Of a DNA stretch of 64,000 bases, positions 34,713-49,401 are shown one piece after another. Below the pieces are notes generated by a model. It searched no databases. It worked only from the letters and a program-made list of their open reading frames with translations, and was not told where the DNA came from. The stretch is from Puffinus mauretanicus. Lineage: Eukaryota > Chordata > Aves > Procellariiformes > Procellariidae. The stretch covers positions 3,612,501 to 3,676,500 of the forward strand of contig JAJKFH010002906.1 in the NCBI GenBank assembly GCA_023333565.1. Reading direction: 5' to 3'. The position numbers and the translations under genes are program-made. Within the stretch, counting starts at the first letter, position 1. Each line of letters opens with the position of its first letter.

Positions 34713-37700
34713 ATCAGACTTGAACACTGTTCAGAGTTGTTTGACCATTGTCAATTTTGCCAAGGGTATCATGAAAAAGAACTAGAAGGAAGAACTGCAA
34801 GGATGAAGATTAAATTTTGTAGCTGTTAAGAAGAAAAAAAAAATCCAAGTATGGGAGAGAAATTTCAAGGAATCTGTTTGAAAGCTAGGATGAAAATAGC
34901 TTGAAAATGAAGTCTAGAATTTAAAATATTTTATACACAATGTGACAGATGTGGGAAAGGCTATGTAAGAACTTAGTTTCATGGACAAAGGAACAGGGCA
35001 CAAAAATGATCTCTGAATTACCATTTTGGGTATAACCAGGGGAAGATTGTAATTGTCAAGGCTAAAGCAAAGGGTTTTGTGATGATAAATAGATACAGTG
35101 AATGTGAACAACAAACTTGGTCATGTACCTATATGGAAAAAGCCATAAATAAGACCTTAAATCAAAAGGATCTGCAGAATGTAGCCTTAGTTTTGACATT
35201 AAGATCTCAATGGGTGTCCAACAGAAGGAGGCAAATTATTTTCTTCCAATGGCTGACCTATGTTAATGGAGCATCCTCTTTTCTACCCTTATCCTTTTAT
35301 CCATGTAAGTTAAGGACCCTCCTAGATCATATAACCTTCCAGCTGGGAGGATTCTTTTTTAAAAATTTCCCAGACTCTGCCATAGCACTAGAGCTATTGA
35401 TGTTCACAGCACAGCAGCACAGGTCCTTTCTGTCAAATTCAGTCTGGCAGCTGAGATTAGCAAAAGTATGGCAGGACCTGTACTGGCAAGTTATGCTTTT
35501 TTTGGTCACAGAAAAGGAATGGCAAACGTACTGCTAGAAAAGTTATTGACCCCTTTTTTCCTTCCTCCTTCCCCTCATAAATCCATCATAGGAGTGTTCA
35601 GGTTTCTGTCCGTTGTGACAAAAAAAAAAAGTAGTAAACGTTTGCTTTTAAAAAAAAACTACTATTTGTTACTATTTAAAAATATGCTAAAAAGTAATAA
35701 GTTGAGCATTATTGTTAGCTTAAAACAAAAGAATTATAAAAAGAACAAAAATTTAGAATTTTAATTTATTTTGAATTTGTAAGTCTGAAGTGAAATCAAA
35801 GGAAATCTTTAAAGAAGAATGTTTTAAAAGATGAAAAAGTTTCATCCGGAAAGCACTGAAGCATAATATTTATTGTACAGTGATTTTTTTTCTTTGTGAA
35901 AGGGGAGTTCATTGAAATATACAATAATAATTTGGTGTTATTGTAGCTGCTCTTCTGTGGATGGAATTGTTACTGCAAGGAAGATGAGTATGATCAAGTG
36001 CTGCTAGGGTGAGAGGGGGTCACCACAGTGTGCTGCTGCACTCGAGGACAGCAGCTAAGGAACTTCTCCTCTGATGGAGAAGAAACAGGAGAATTACAGA
36101 GAGAAAAGGGTGAGCCACAGGGAAGGAGAAAGTGCAGAGAGTTGTGAGAAAACGTATGCAGAGAAAAAGTTAGAGCTAGGAGAAAACGGTCTGAAGGAGC
36201 AGAAGAGCAGCCAAGGCTGCAGATATGAGATTCAATTAAGCTCAAGAAAAAAACTGTGTTGTAGGAAAATGAGAGAACGGATTTTACTGGAAGATGTCAG
36301 TCAGGTCACAGGATTTGCTTCACACAGAAGATGTATTCTTGCCTACATATGCAAAATATCTGTTGCTCTGGGTCAAAGTATTTTGCTGGTAACAGATCTT
36401 CTTGTAACAATACAGTAACATTTTGAACAATCGTTTTTGAATTGCCACCTCCTTTGGACATTTTTGTTTCACCATGCAGCCTCTCTGTGCGCTATAGTCC
36501 AGATAGGTAGGTCTATTGGACACTTTCCCAATCTACCTTAATGATTATGGGAGGACAGGAACAATTTTAAATCCTTAGGCTGAAAAACAATGAACTAGGG
36601 ATTTAATACTGATATGCAGTTCTAGTGTTCTTAATGGGGAATTTAAGCCTCCCTAATTAGTCAGTTCCAAATAACAATACTCAAATTATTCAAAACTTAA
36701 ACAAAAATCTACATAAAAATTGATTACACAAAATGTCAAACAAAATATTAATAAACGTACGTCCACTAGAGCTGACAGAAATATCTTGAATGGTGAAATT
36801 CTCTCAGAAGAATGTGTCTTCCAATAAATATTTTTTGAATAAAATATTGCTGTATATAACACATTTTGGTGGAAGCATTTGAAAAAGAAAATTTGGTTTT
36901 TTTGCAAATTTAAATTTTAATTTATTTTTCTGATTAAAAAAATATTTTTACTTTACTGTCATTCTCTCTCATAGTATTTCTTGTTGTTGAATATATGAAA
37001 AATAATTTTAAAAAATGGCATTTATTTTGGGACTGGGAGTTCATCCTTTCCTCTTTATCTTGGTTTCTTAACACACAAGGTGTATGGGGTCACAGTGTGT
37101 GGCTATGGTTATGTCTCTATTCCAAGTGCAGTCACACCAGCACTTCAGCCTGTTGGTGAGTTTCAACTGCATTTCACAAACATCTTTAATGGCTCTACCG
37201 TTCTACAAAAATAGGCTACCATGAAAAGGAAAGACTGTGACTGAAGCATTCACAACTTCGCCTCTCAGGATTTTCTTAGCTTCTCATGCAGTTTCTACAG
37301 CCTCTGCCAAAATCTCTGTGGGACGAGGGTTACAGGGAAATGAAAGGGAACTATACATGCTATGGGAAGTCCTGTCCTTCCTGCATACAGCGTTTTCATG
37401 CGGACTAAAGCTATTATCCATCCTCTGTATTTTCCCCCACTGAAGTGAATTTTTTCTCATACCTCCTCAGCTACATTCCCACATCTTGATTCTTTGTTCA
37501 TCTTTTAAGAAAACAAAGCAGACCTATGTGCAGGTCCTGATTCCCTCCATACACTGTGGTTAGACATTCCGTGTCATTCCTGTCTCCTGCAGACCCTAAA
37601 GCCTGTTTATATCCTGTACATTAACCTTCTTGTATTTTTGGATATTTTGTTCTTCTCATTATTCCTATGATGAGATGAGATGCTCATCTCCTGACCATCT

Positions 37701-40700
37701 GCCTCTGATCTGTGCGGTTCACTGGTCAGAGTATTTCAGGTGCAGCTATAGCACAGTGAAGTCTGCAAGCCCACTTAGCAACACGCAGAAGGATGACATT
37801 TCACACAGCTGCAGCCCTGCAGCACTGATTCCACCTCCTGACTCCTTCACACTCTTGACCTGAGTCATGTGAGTGGGTCATCTGGGATATACCTCTTACT
37901 GGAGAGGATGGGATGTATGACGAGGAGGAATGTGTTTTGAAGGGCTTCATATCCAAAAGGAACCCAATAAAGCAAAAAATTGCAACCCTTTACCATGGCT
38001 TTGTTTCTTCCATATCATGAGATTTACCTTCCCCATCGGATGTGCTGATGATGTTCCTAGTATGTAGCATGATGCAATATGACCCAAATATCCCTTTTCA
38101 ATATGACCTGAAACACCAAAGCAAGAAAGGGTGGAGCAGCAAACTGGCTGATATGAAGCAAGAGCTGATGCTTCATTACCTATAGTATCTACTGCAGTCA
38201 CAAACCACCTTGAGTTCATTAAAGAAAATAATGGCCAAGCGTCACATATCTATCAGGGACCGGAATTCTTTAGTTCTGTATCTCATGGAGTTTTCTTTCA
38301 TTTTCACCCTTCTTCTTTCCATCTGAGTACTTTTTAAAACAGTATTAACTTAAAAAGTTGCAGAATCCTTAAAAATAAATTAATCGGGTTGATTTTGCTA
38401 TGTTGTAGCAAAGTTTGAGAAAATTTGAGAGAAAGCTGTAGAAACACAGTTTAAAAAAAAAAAAAGCGGAAGAAAGGAAGGCAAAAAGACCCTATGAATA
38501 TAATGTAATGGGGTACTTTTGAAATTACAAAAGTTTAAAATTGCTCCTTTGTTTATTAGCTGTCAGCAATACATCCATGTTATTAAAAAAATTCTAAACC
38601 CACATGAAATGTTTCCTTTGAATTTCAGTATTTTGCTTAAATGTTGGAAACACTGAATGTATTGGAATCTCTTTTAAGTATATGAAAACAAGAAAATAAG
38701 AATGATTAAAATACTAAGTGTCTGATTGGTAATTATCCTTTGTATTAAGAGAAATGGAAAATGGTAAGGCAACATAGACAAAGTTAATATATGAAAAATT
38801 CAATCACTTCATTTGAATTAAATAGCAATAAAAAGGTCTGGATATTTTAGTATATTTTAATATGTGCTTCTTTAAGGCTGAAAGCTATTTTTATCTTTAT
38901 ACCATCTCACAGCTTTCAAACAGCATTGATTTCAATCGTTAATGGTATGGATCCAAAGTGGTACAGAAAAACTATATGATAATCTATTTTCAGTTATTTG
39001 AATACTTCTGTCCTCTATTTCCACCACCATCCCCATCCTTATCTGCTGACATTTTAGTAAAACTGAGACAATGCATTTTACAAGTTATCTGTGTACTAAT
39101 TGCTCCTTCATTTTAATGTCTGTTGTGGTAGTTTTAGGACAAGCTGAGGTTTACAGAGGATGCTCTGAGGTATACCAAGCTGCTAGAAACCTTATTGCAA
39201 TTTATAGTTTGCAGTGAGTCTTGGAAAGTTGAATAAGAACATGAGAGTCAGATCCACAACAGCTATATGGCACATACAGCTACACCAAATGGCACTATAA
39301 AAGTATCCAGTCTTTTATCTCTAGAAATGGATATACCTTCAATGTTTAAATACCCTTATATTAAAATATCTTCAGCTGTTTAACCCAAACAATATGAAGA
39401 TCCTGACACCTATTGACACATACCGTTTGCATCCTTTCACAGTCTCACATCACTTTCACGAGTACTCCAGAGACCTGAGAAGTTGTTGAAACTGTCTGCT
39501 AGAGCAGTCTGAAGGAAAAACAAAATAGGTGACACTACATTCTCCTCTGTTCCTGCTGACTTTTTCATCGAGAAAAGGTCCTCTGTCTTGTTCAGCACGG
39601 TAACTCACACTTTCTCTATTGCCTGTTATGCTTAGGAAAGACAGGCCTTGCTGACCCCTGGAGAAAGCACTTATACATCCAGCTGCTGTGAAAACAAACT
39701 TATTAACTGTCTCCTCTTTTAGGTTAAGAGTCAGTGAGATTGAGGGAACATAAGCTAGTGTAATTGATTCTTTTCTCAAGACCCTTTCTTTTGTAAGTTT
39801 GTCTTTCCCTTAATGCCTGAGATAGATTAGGAAGATTTTGTTTCTGTAAAAAAACTTTAAACTCAACTACTGTACTGTTAAGAGGACTTTTTATAAAGCT
39901 ACTGGTGCCAGCAAAATGCTACTCATTAAGCCATCCTTGACTTTAGAGAAGAAGATTGGAAGGGGACTTGGTTCTTTGTTTCATTGCCCTCTCAGAAGTC
40001 ATAACAGCTGTGTATACTGGTGTAAAATGTTTTCCAGTCAATATGACACCATTTCTACTGTCTTTGATGATGTGGTTTTACATATTTATTTATTTATTTT
40101 ACAGAATAGGAATGGCAATGCAGTTCACAGCAGTGAAAAAACCCTGTGTTTTATGCTTTGGACATGTGACTTTACACAATAGTTGTAAACAAGATTATAG
40201 AATGTTTTCCTCTGCCTCACTTTGAGTGAAGAACTTTGATATATATCACAGTAAATTCATCTTTTGATTGGTTCCTGTCTTCAATATCTTTTAAACTTAA
40301 GCTGGGCTAAGCAACTGTGTTCCATGTCAGGACAGGATAAGGCAAATTCTATGTTAAGATAGCTGACTATAAAGGACAGGTTGTCCAGTATTTCTCAAGC
40401 TTGCTGCTGCACAGAAATTTTAGATCTACGTGAAGCTACCCCTAAAAAGTTTATAATATCCTTTATCTTTCTAAAAGTAATACAGAAAATTACATTTCCG
40501 ATTTCTAAATTCTTAACATCAAATTGGGATTCAGAAAGCACTTTTAAATAAATATGCATGTATTGGTACTGGAATCTCTCATAAGTGTTTTCTATGGAAA
40601 AACAGAAGCAAACCTTTTACTGCAGGCAAAAAGAGGTGTTGTAACAACACTAAGAGGTGTTGTGAAGAGGCAGAAGGAAACTTGATGCCCGTATTCTGTA

Positions 40701-41684
40701 GTAGAAAATCTTTCTGTGCAGTGGTAGTTTGTTGAGGAAGATGAGAATCACTTCAGCAAAAGTGGCAAAGAACTAACGTACACATACATGACTCTGCCAC
40801 TTCCCTCACCTCATGAAAGTTGTGCAATATTTCCAAACTAAATAATTTTAACGGGCTACCTGCCAGGCTGCAGTTTCTTGTCCAAACTGAAGGTGGGTGA
40901 ACCCTGCTGTCCTGCCGTGCGTGCAAAACTGATTTGTACAGTTGCTTTGATTTAATGTTGTTTTGGATTCACGACAGGAAAAGATGGTGCTCATACTGTG
41001 CATTAATATGGATGAAAAGTTTGCTCTGTTACGGTAATCTTTCACCTACAAGGAATTCTAAATAACCTATCAACACAGCACAACATAAACATTAATGGAC
41101 TGTTAAAAAGACTTTCATAAAAAAATATGTGGATAAAGAAAGATTGTAATATAGATGACAAACAAAAGTTTGCACTGCTTATTTTTCCAACACCCACTGC
41201 TGACCACCACAAGGCAGTATTCACACATTACATCCAAATGCAGGTAGCATATATGGCTGTACAGCTCTACCGAAAATTAACTGGGTATGGCCCAAGAGGT
41301 AAATCAAAGGAGTTCTTTGGAAGCCTACAGATTCAATATTTGACTTACTTCATTTCTGGTTTTTTTGTATACACTCTTTGCAAATTTCCTCTTTGTTTTG
41401 TATAAACATGCATACATATAGCATTTGCAATATTTCCCTGATGTTTTCCTTACAAATACTATAACTGAACTTTTAGAAACACTCATACCAAAAAAACCAC
41501 AAAAAGTCTATGTTAGCGGAAAACAATCTTATGCTAAGAATTTTGGGTTATTTTCTCATAGTGTTTTCAAGGTGTTATAAACAGCAACAGAATAAAAAAG
41601 AAAAACAAGGCTGAAAATGAGAAATACATTGACAGAGTGTTTTAAAGTAATAAGTCACAGCAGGGTGTGGGGCTACACTACTGC
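34713..41684. other. Unassigned AT-rich spacer
   Basis: No exon or RNA gene recognised. The longest open frame outside transposons is 152 codons at 35079-35537 (+), with ordinary composition but no family signature. Simple repeats include A-rich runs near 35620 and 38452-38465 and a (TTTA)n tract at 40083-40099. A perfect 7-bp-arm palindrome GTGTTGTAACAACAC is at 40636-40650. Confidence 0.45.
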
Positions 41685-42130
41685 CTAATAGTTGTTAATC
41701 TGAATAAATAATATGTTTTTAATCATCAAGTGGCATTTAATTAACCTGCAATAACTGGCTTATTAATTCTCAATTAAATCATTATTTGAAACACTTAATT
41801 TAAATGTGAATGAATATGTTTTTTGCTACCTCCTATAAGGTATCTCACTGTTTGTGATGCATTATAGGTTAAAGTTTGGCATTTGCGCTCCCTCTTCCTC
41901 AATGAACATCAAGGACAGGTTTGAAAAGCTTCATGCTGTTTGTTAATTAAAGTAAACCAGAAGAGCAAAAGACAGGGAATTCAGAAAACAAAATAACCCA
42001 ATTACCATACACTCCAACAGTGCAATATGATTTATTTATACTTAATCCCACACTTAACAAATACTGAGGGCCAGATCCTCAGCTAGATTAAACTGACAAT
42101 ATTGACTTCAATTAATTTATTTACTAATTC
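41685..42130. other. TAAT-rich block, candidate conserved non-coding element
   Basis: AT-rich without being simple repeat, and dense in homeodomain-type cores: TTAATTAACC, TTAATTCTCAATTAAATC, CTTAATTTAAATG, GTTAATTAAAG and TCAATTAATTTATTTACTAATTC. Such clusters are common in deeply conserved vertebrate enhancers. At its 3' side (about 42067-42115) it runs into a half copy of the CAGATCCTCAGCT palindromic repeat. Function is inference only. Confidence 0.35.
42067..42115 (+). repeat. Half copy of the CAGATCCTCAGCT palindromic element
   Basis: GGGCCAGATCCTCAGCT followed by diverged sequence to TTGACTTCAATT. It matches one arm of the family seen as a full palindrome at 16884-16961. No matching second arm is visible nearby. 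Family recognition is partly from memory. Confidence 0.5.
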
Positions 42131-45100
42131 ATTATGTGTTTTGGTTTGATTTTTTTGTTTTGTTTTGTTTTGCTTTGTTTCTTTCATGTTGGCTAAATAT
42201 GGGCAATCTGCTGGGTTTTGCCTAAGAATCAGAAGGAAAAAGCAATCCCTGTTCCAGGCAGCTTACAGTCAGGGGTAGAGGAAAGTGGGGATAATATTTT
42301 GTTCCTGTGGTGTGATGCTCACCCTAGTATAAAAAGAACATTTTTTACTAATAATTTGAATAAAAGCAATGACCTGTAACTGGGAGTAGGAGGGTAGAAG
42401 AAAATATGCCACTAAGGAGAAAGAAATGGAAATGTAGAGCCCTAAACACTAAAACAGACTCCATGACAAATATTTTAAGAGGATCTTCTTGTAATGAAGT
42501 GTGATAAACCTTTGAAGGGTTAGTCAAAAAGACTGACTTTTACCTATGAAGTAGAATCTTCTTAGGCATCCTCAGTGGAGGAGGACACCTTCAGTGATGA
42601 TTAAGAGCCTCTTGTTATGAAACATCTCCTTTGTGGAACCTGCTCCTCTCCTTTGATTAAAGAAGATACCTGTGGAGACTAGCTTTCCTGTTGTAAGATT
42701 AGTCTTTGTAAATACCTCTCTTTAGCTTCCCTCAGATAGCCAAAAGACTTTCTACACAAGATAAATGCTGGAGTGGTCCAAAATGGCATTAAACTGCACT
42801 CCAAGACAATGCACAGGTTTCTTCCATAAACTGCTTAAAGCCCAGCCAACATAAATAAATAAAATGTTTCAGGCACTGAGCAAAAACTAAGTTCTGATTG
42901 TGTTCTGAAAAGATAATAAGGATATTGTGTAACTTGTACTACAGATTTCTCTGGAACAAATATATTAAGCAGCTGTGATAATGCGCCTGCATAATGGAAT
43001 CTATTTCTTGCATTCACAGGACATGAACCCATCACAAGAATTTATGTTCTATGTAAGATGAGGTTAATATTTGCACCCAAAATGGAAAGTTTTATATTTA
43101 TATTTTATCCATGTATTATCAAGCCTTTGTTTTTACATTTCTTTGAATTTTGTCACTTTCTTAATCTTCTTTTTTTTTTTTCTTTTTTTTTTTTTTATTT
43201 TTTCTGACCTGAAAAATTCTCTTCTTTCACCTTCCACCCAAGATGTTCCCCCAAATTACTTCCCTGGCAGCACAGCATATTTGCTCCTATAACAACCACT
43301 TACATGCCAGAAAATATCCTAGTTCTAAATTGAAATGGCTACTTGTTCTTTACACAGAGGCCAAAATAGGTTAGAAACATAGAAAAGATTTTAATGGCCA
43401 TGGATTAAACAAAAATGATTCAGCAGTTTTCTTCACGGTTATTTATGGATACAGGGATGAAATTAGACACTGATTAAAAAAAGCTAGTGAAAGCTATGCC
43501 CTTTTCCCTCCTCCCCCAGTTTCGTCTCTTCCTTCCAGATTTTCTCCCTCCCAGAAGGTGGTGCAGTACTGCAGTATTCACTTCAAGGCACCACCCTTCC
43601 TTCTTTAAAATAGAAGGAGGTAGAGGGGTAAAGGACAATAGAGGTGTCCCTGAGTGTCAAAAGGTGCACCTTTAGGCCTTCTATTTTCACCTATATTCTT
43701 TCCATTTTTATTTCTGCTGTGTTACTGCTGCAGCAAATACGTTTAAAAATAATCTTTTTCTTGTTTCTTTCCATTGGAAGCTTTTCCAAAGTCTCTTGCT
43801 TTCAGGCACCAGCTGTAACCACTGAATACTAAACTCCCAGTCAGAACTACTCAGTTCTCTGAGGTGACGGGGTTAGAGGAGATACAGAACCTCACCAGAA
43901 GAAGCCTGCCTTTTAATTTCCATCAAGGGATACTTTGAAACAAGTTCAGGTATTTTACTACCAGCATATCTCTGCACTAATGTAGCATTTCACAGAGTTT
44001 CCGCAATAACTATCGTTGGGTCTTCTCATAAGAGCCCTATAATAGTCATAAATATTCCTCAGGAGAGCCAGATAGACTCTGAAAGGCATATAATAGCTAT
44101 CATAAATGAATAATAAAATGTAGAAAGGACAAGCCGCCATGAAAATGGCAAATGAATATGATGACGTGTGTGTTGTACATGAGTTAATTGTCTGAGTTTT
44201 ATATTTACAGAAAATCCCAGCTGTTTTCTGCTGTGTCAGCAATGTTTATGGAAGAGGAAGCATCCTCTGGAAGGTTAAGACTTTTTGCAGAAAGAGTGAA
44301 GTAATAATGGAGTGGAAGGCTTGCATCACTCTTCTGTATGTACTCCTTATGCATCTTCTTAAATTGTTTGCTGCAATGACAAATTCTGGAAGTTGCAGTC
44401 CAAGCATCGTCTACGTCCTGCCAAATGGTGTAGATAAATTTTACTTCAGCATAAAAACTAAATCAGGGATCTCAAAAATAAGTTAGCACATGTGGATAGC
44501 ATAACACTGCACTTCAAAGCCTCTTCAAGCCTCCCTTTGACTGAGTGAGAATACTGGCCTTGTCAGATGCCAGGTTCTCTTAATAAGAGTCAAAATGTGA
44601 TTACCTTGTTTTAGAAGTAGTCCTTTACATCCTGCATAACTTCATTAATTTCAGTCCAGCAATATATGATGTAACATACCACTTGACTTAGGAAGTGGTA
44701 AGGAGTCCCATTAAAATCAAACCTATTGCAGTTGCAATGAAGTTTTTAGTTTTAATTATGCTGTCATAATCAGGTTTTAACATTCTTCTTAAGGGGATAT
44801 TATGGCCTCATAATTTTGAAAAGACAGCTAAAACATGAATGAACATATGGCTACATACAGAAAATATATACAGAAAAGTAGAAAGGGAAAAAAATTCAGA
44901 TTACATCATCGTACAGATCTGAATAGGAGAAGTCTTGAAAACTGAGACCTGAAAAAAGTTAATCTCTCTCTATATATTGACCAATATAGGAGCTTCTGTT
45001 TTAAAACAATCATGTATGTCAGCATAAAACCACTGTCAGTAAAGCACATTGCAAAGTGGAAATACACTACGACTATGTGACTCTATAGAGTAAGAGGAAG

Positions 45101-48100
45101 TTTGGTTAATAGTATTCTCCTTTTTATTCTCAACATTCCCCTATTTTACATCCAATGCAGTCCTTTTCTATTCTGGCACAAAATAAAACTTTCTTAAGAC
45201 AAGTCAATCAGCTCATAAAAGACAAAGAGATATTCCTTTTTCCTTGGCATTTCCAGAATCTTCTTAACATGTATTAGTAAATTGAGAAGACACTATAAAC
45301 ATTTGAAGTATAGGAAGGCGATAGAGAGCAAGCATCATGATTTATTGAAGGCTGTTCCTGATATGTTTCACTTAGATTATTTTATGAGCATGAGTCTCTT
45401 TAAATAGACAACGTCACAAAAAGATGATATAGCCCAGCTCAAAATTTCCAAGATGGTTGTTTCTCAAGGGGAAGGTCTTGAAGTCAGAACACCTGCTCTT
45501 TTGATTGTGGGGTGGATTTTTTTTCCTATTTTCCCTATTTCTCAATATTACTTTCTCTTGAGTATCGTATGTCTTAAAAAATAAGGGTAATTGAAGTCAA
45601 ATCTGTGTTTAATTATGTGTGTAATTTACTAATATTTAGATATGGTTAACCTCATGCTGTGTCTCTGGCTTGCTTTATGAAATTGAATGCACAGTTGTAC
45701 AGAGGTGATTTGTGTTGGATGTGAATTATATTTTTAATGGTACATTAAGCCATGGCACTAAACTGATCACAAGTGACATGAACCTGTTTTATACACTGGA
45801 GATTACGGTGAATAGCCATTTTGTTTTCTGATCCATAGATTTTGTTTTCCTTCTTCAAAATTCAATTTTGCTTCGTTTGACTGACACAGAAGTTAGCAGA
45901 GAAAAAAAATCAGATAGAGATGCCTTACAGGAACCTGTGAGCTGATGAATGCCCTCAGTTCTTATTGAAGAGAATAACTTAACTCTTTACAGGATTGGAC
46001 TTTAAGATAGACAGGAATGAGTCTCCATGACAATACTTAACACAGAACTACCACAAGAATGAGTCTGAATTTACAGTTACTTGCCTTTTCATATAGTAAA
46101 GTAACTGCCCAGCTCCTGATGTCACCATCTCCTAACACTAACAAATCAGCACTACATAGGCTGCACATTTCTTGTCCTACTTCTAATTAGGCACACTGGA
46201 GGAAAAGCCACTAAGATGTCACAATTTAAACTGTAAAAAGAGAAGTCTTAAGTTAGATGCCTGTAAGGATATCTGCTTTTCAAGAATAAGAAGAGCTATG
46301 TCAGGATCTTAAGGGGGAAAAAAGATATAGGAGAAAACTGTGAGACTTCCATATAAGGCATTTCCTGTCAGCTCTTGTGACCTCTTTGTTTATAACCACG
46401 TGAAACCTTCAGTTGTAGAGTGGAGATTAGCAGAGAAAATATGATGCTGTCTTCTTGCTCTGCATTTTTATATGCTGGTGAAATCAAGGGCTGCATAATT
46501 AGACCAATTTAACACAGGTATCAAATATGTAACTTCCACATTGAGTCTCTATTATGTACCCTGATTCAATGGGAAAAAAATCTATGGAGGGAAAAGACAA
46601 TTATTAGCATGTTTGACAAACATTAGACAATGCGATTTGAAACTTTCAGTCAACATTTACCTTATGACATCGTACCGGAAAGTTTTACTTAAGTATCTAA
46701 GAACAACATTTTTAAAAGTCAAAAGCCTAAGCTTAGCTAAATTCTTATTTAGCTTTAAGGCTTACTGTGCATCAAAGAACTCCTATTGACGTAATTCAGA
46801 ATCTAGGCAAGATGATCATAAAACCAAAACATGCTTATTACTCTAGCAGACAGTCTTTCTCTGGAATTATAACTATTGTTTTCCATCTGCAGACATGCTC
46901 TTCTTCTATTTTGGGCATTATGTTTAAATAATATAAAACTACATTATTACTTCTGTTCAGAAAGCTCAGTAAATGAAATCTATTCTTTCTATGAACTTTT
47001 CAGAAATGCCTGTGTAATCTGCAGAGGACAGTTTCTGAAGAAACAGACATCTGGAGATCACAAAGGCACCACCTACATGTCTGGATTGAGTTATGATGTA
47101 GAGCACAAACATACTCCTCCTCCTTAATAAATTCCTGTGTATGTCATTTCCATTTGAGAAGGAGAAAGTACATCACAGTTTTACTAAATATTTACAATAT
47201 GCTTGGAAATTTTATCTTAAAGCAAAATAAGGATATTTGAATAATTCTTTTTATAAGGAATAAAATAAAAGAAGGATTTTGTGTCTGTTTGCATGTAAGT
47301 TGCCTTCTTTTTTTTTTTTTTTTCCTTGGGAAATCCCTGCATTTGTGAAGCAGATAAATCAGTGATGTCCATATCTAAAAAATTCTAGACATATTATTTC
47401 AAGAGACATACCTTGGAGGAATGAGCTTAAAGGAAACTGACTTCATTTGCAAGCAATATGTTATGCTATTCTATGCACTAAATGACCACACTAATTTTTA
47501 CATTTTTTATTTCTTTTATTTTGGTTCAGGACATACATGTTTGGTTTAGGAAACTGCAACTTAGCCAAATATACCTGTGATTAAAAAGAACTTTACTTCC
47601 TCACATTTTGACATTGACATCATCCTATGTAATGTTTAGTCACTACTTGCTCCTTAATTCTCTATTGTCAAACGTTTTAAAATCCATGATAAAACATTCT
47701 TCCATGCTCCAAATACAAAGAATCAGCCTTTGGTAAGGAAGCATATTGGAATCCGCATTGCCTTATTTCAAAAAGATTTGCAGTTTAATGGTCTTACATC
47801 TGTTAGGAAAAAAATGTAAATTCTGAAATGACTGTAGGATGCTCTATGTAAAAGAAAAAAAAAAAAAACACTTGTTTGTTCTGTGGAATAATCTGGGAAC
47901 ACTGCATCTCTTAGCCACAGATCCAAAACTTCATAAGATGATGGCTTTTGCTCTGTCTGGAAAAACAATGCCTGTCCATTATGTTAAAGGGACAGGGTCT
48001 CTGACAAAGGGGTTTTATAGTGAAAAAGTTCATACAGGTTGTGACTATGTAGTATTAGATGGCATGTTTTACTTATTTGATAGGAAAAACTGAAGCAACA

Positions 48101-49396
48101 CCAATTATATGTGCAAATGTAGGACATCACAAACAGGCTTCTTCCAAGTACAGAAGTAAGAGACCATCAATGACCAGTGTTTTCTTGTGACACAGTTTTC
48201 CTTGGCTCTTATTCATCCTGTTTATTTCCCTTTTTAGAGGGTTTCACAGTTGTGCCTTAGACTGGAGAGTAGCTGTGCTTCTCACTTATTCCAAAACAGG
48301 CATATTTTTGTGAAACAGCAGTCAACAGAGTCCTTTCTTTTTTCCAAGCGGTATTTTGCAAGAAGCTCTACAAGCGTATGCATAATTCACATCCTAGATA
48401 TGTAGATATTTGTCAGACCAGGAAAGGGAAATGTATTTCCAAAGGCTAATTTTTGTCTATAAAGGCTAATTTCCCTAGAGTCCCTTGTAGTCAGTAGAAG
48501 AAGATAGTATGATAGTATCCTCCAGAGAACAGTTCAGAATAGGAGACTAATTAATCTTAGAGGGGGAGATTAACCACACTAGACTAAGTCAGGCTTGGTG
48601 AATGGCTCCCACTCTGGTCATTCACCCAGGTTATGCCAATTGCACAGAAATAACCTCTCCTTTTCCTCATTTATTATCCCACCAAAGCCTGTCATCTGCA
48701 AAACTTGCTAATAAATATTTTTACATCATTATCATAGATGCAGGAATGGACTGAAATTTGGTCCTAAGAGGACTCTCCTTACTATTCCATTGATACCTAT
48801 GCACTGGCTGCACATAATGGCTGCTTAATATATTTATCCCATGCAGTTACCTTTGGTCTCCAGATCAAGTTTTGTAGGGTGGTTCACATCCATGTCATTC
48901 AAGGTCAGTCTAGGGCAAACTAGCTGCATCCACACTAAACAGAGGTTGACACTGACTTTGCTTTTAGTCCCACACAGTGATCCTTTGAGCAAAAGACAAA
49001 ATTATTGTTTTTATGGTTTTGTTTTGGTTTGGTTTTTTTCTGTTGAAAATGTAACTAATGATGTGAAGGCTTTATTGCAGCCTGTCAGAGCTATATTCTT
49101 ACAGTTTGAAATGTGTTGCATGCCCTGGCATCATGGTATGTTCAGGAACTTGTGGATCAAAAGCACATTCAGAAAGTATTGGAGAACTGTGTAGAGCACA
49201 CAGTAACAAGCCTACTGTTGTCTTATTCCTTCAGCCTTTTGGAAGCTATTTGTCAAAGAAGCTATTCCCAAAACCACTTTCAGGTTGTGTTTCAGAGGGA
49301 GCTATTTTGTTCTTTTCAAAAGGAAGTTTAAATAATATCTATGCAGTACAATCAGGAGACCAGATATGGCAGTGATAAAGGGAACTGAATTATTTG
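42131..49396. other. Unassigned AT-rich spacer
   Basis: No exon, RNA gene or transposon recognised in about 7 kb. Simple repeats: (TTTTG)n at about 42150-42180, long poly(T) at about 43170-43202 and 47309-47325, poly(A) at about 47857-47869, and a TTTTG/TTTGG tract at about 49010-49040. Confidence 0.45.
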
Positions 49397-49401
49397 ACAG
49401 T

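Noticed and set aside
36074..36418. 114-codon Lys/Glu-rich frame resembling a coiled coil
   Set aside because: The charge richness comes from purine-rich DNA (GAGAAA runs), and no family is recognised.
37947..38219. 90-codon minus-strand frame that looked like a possible transposase or retrocopy remnant
   Set aside because: No catalytic or domain motif could be found.
48597..48626. Eight-bp inverted repeat GGTGAATG/CATTCACC
   Set aside because: Short arms, expected by chance in 64 kb.
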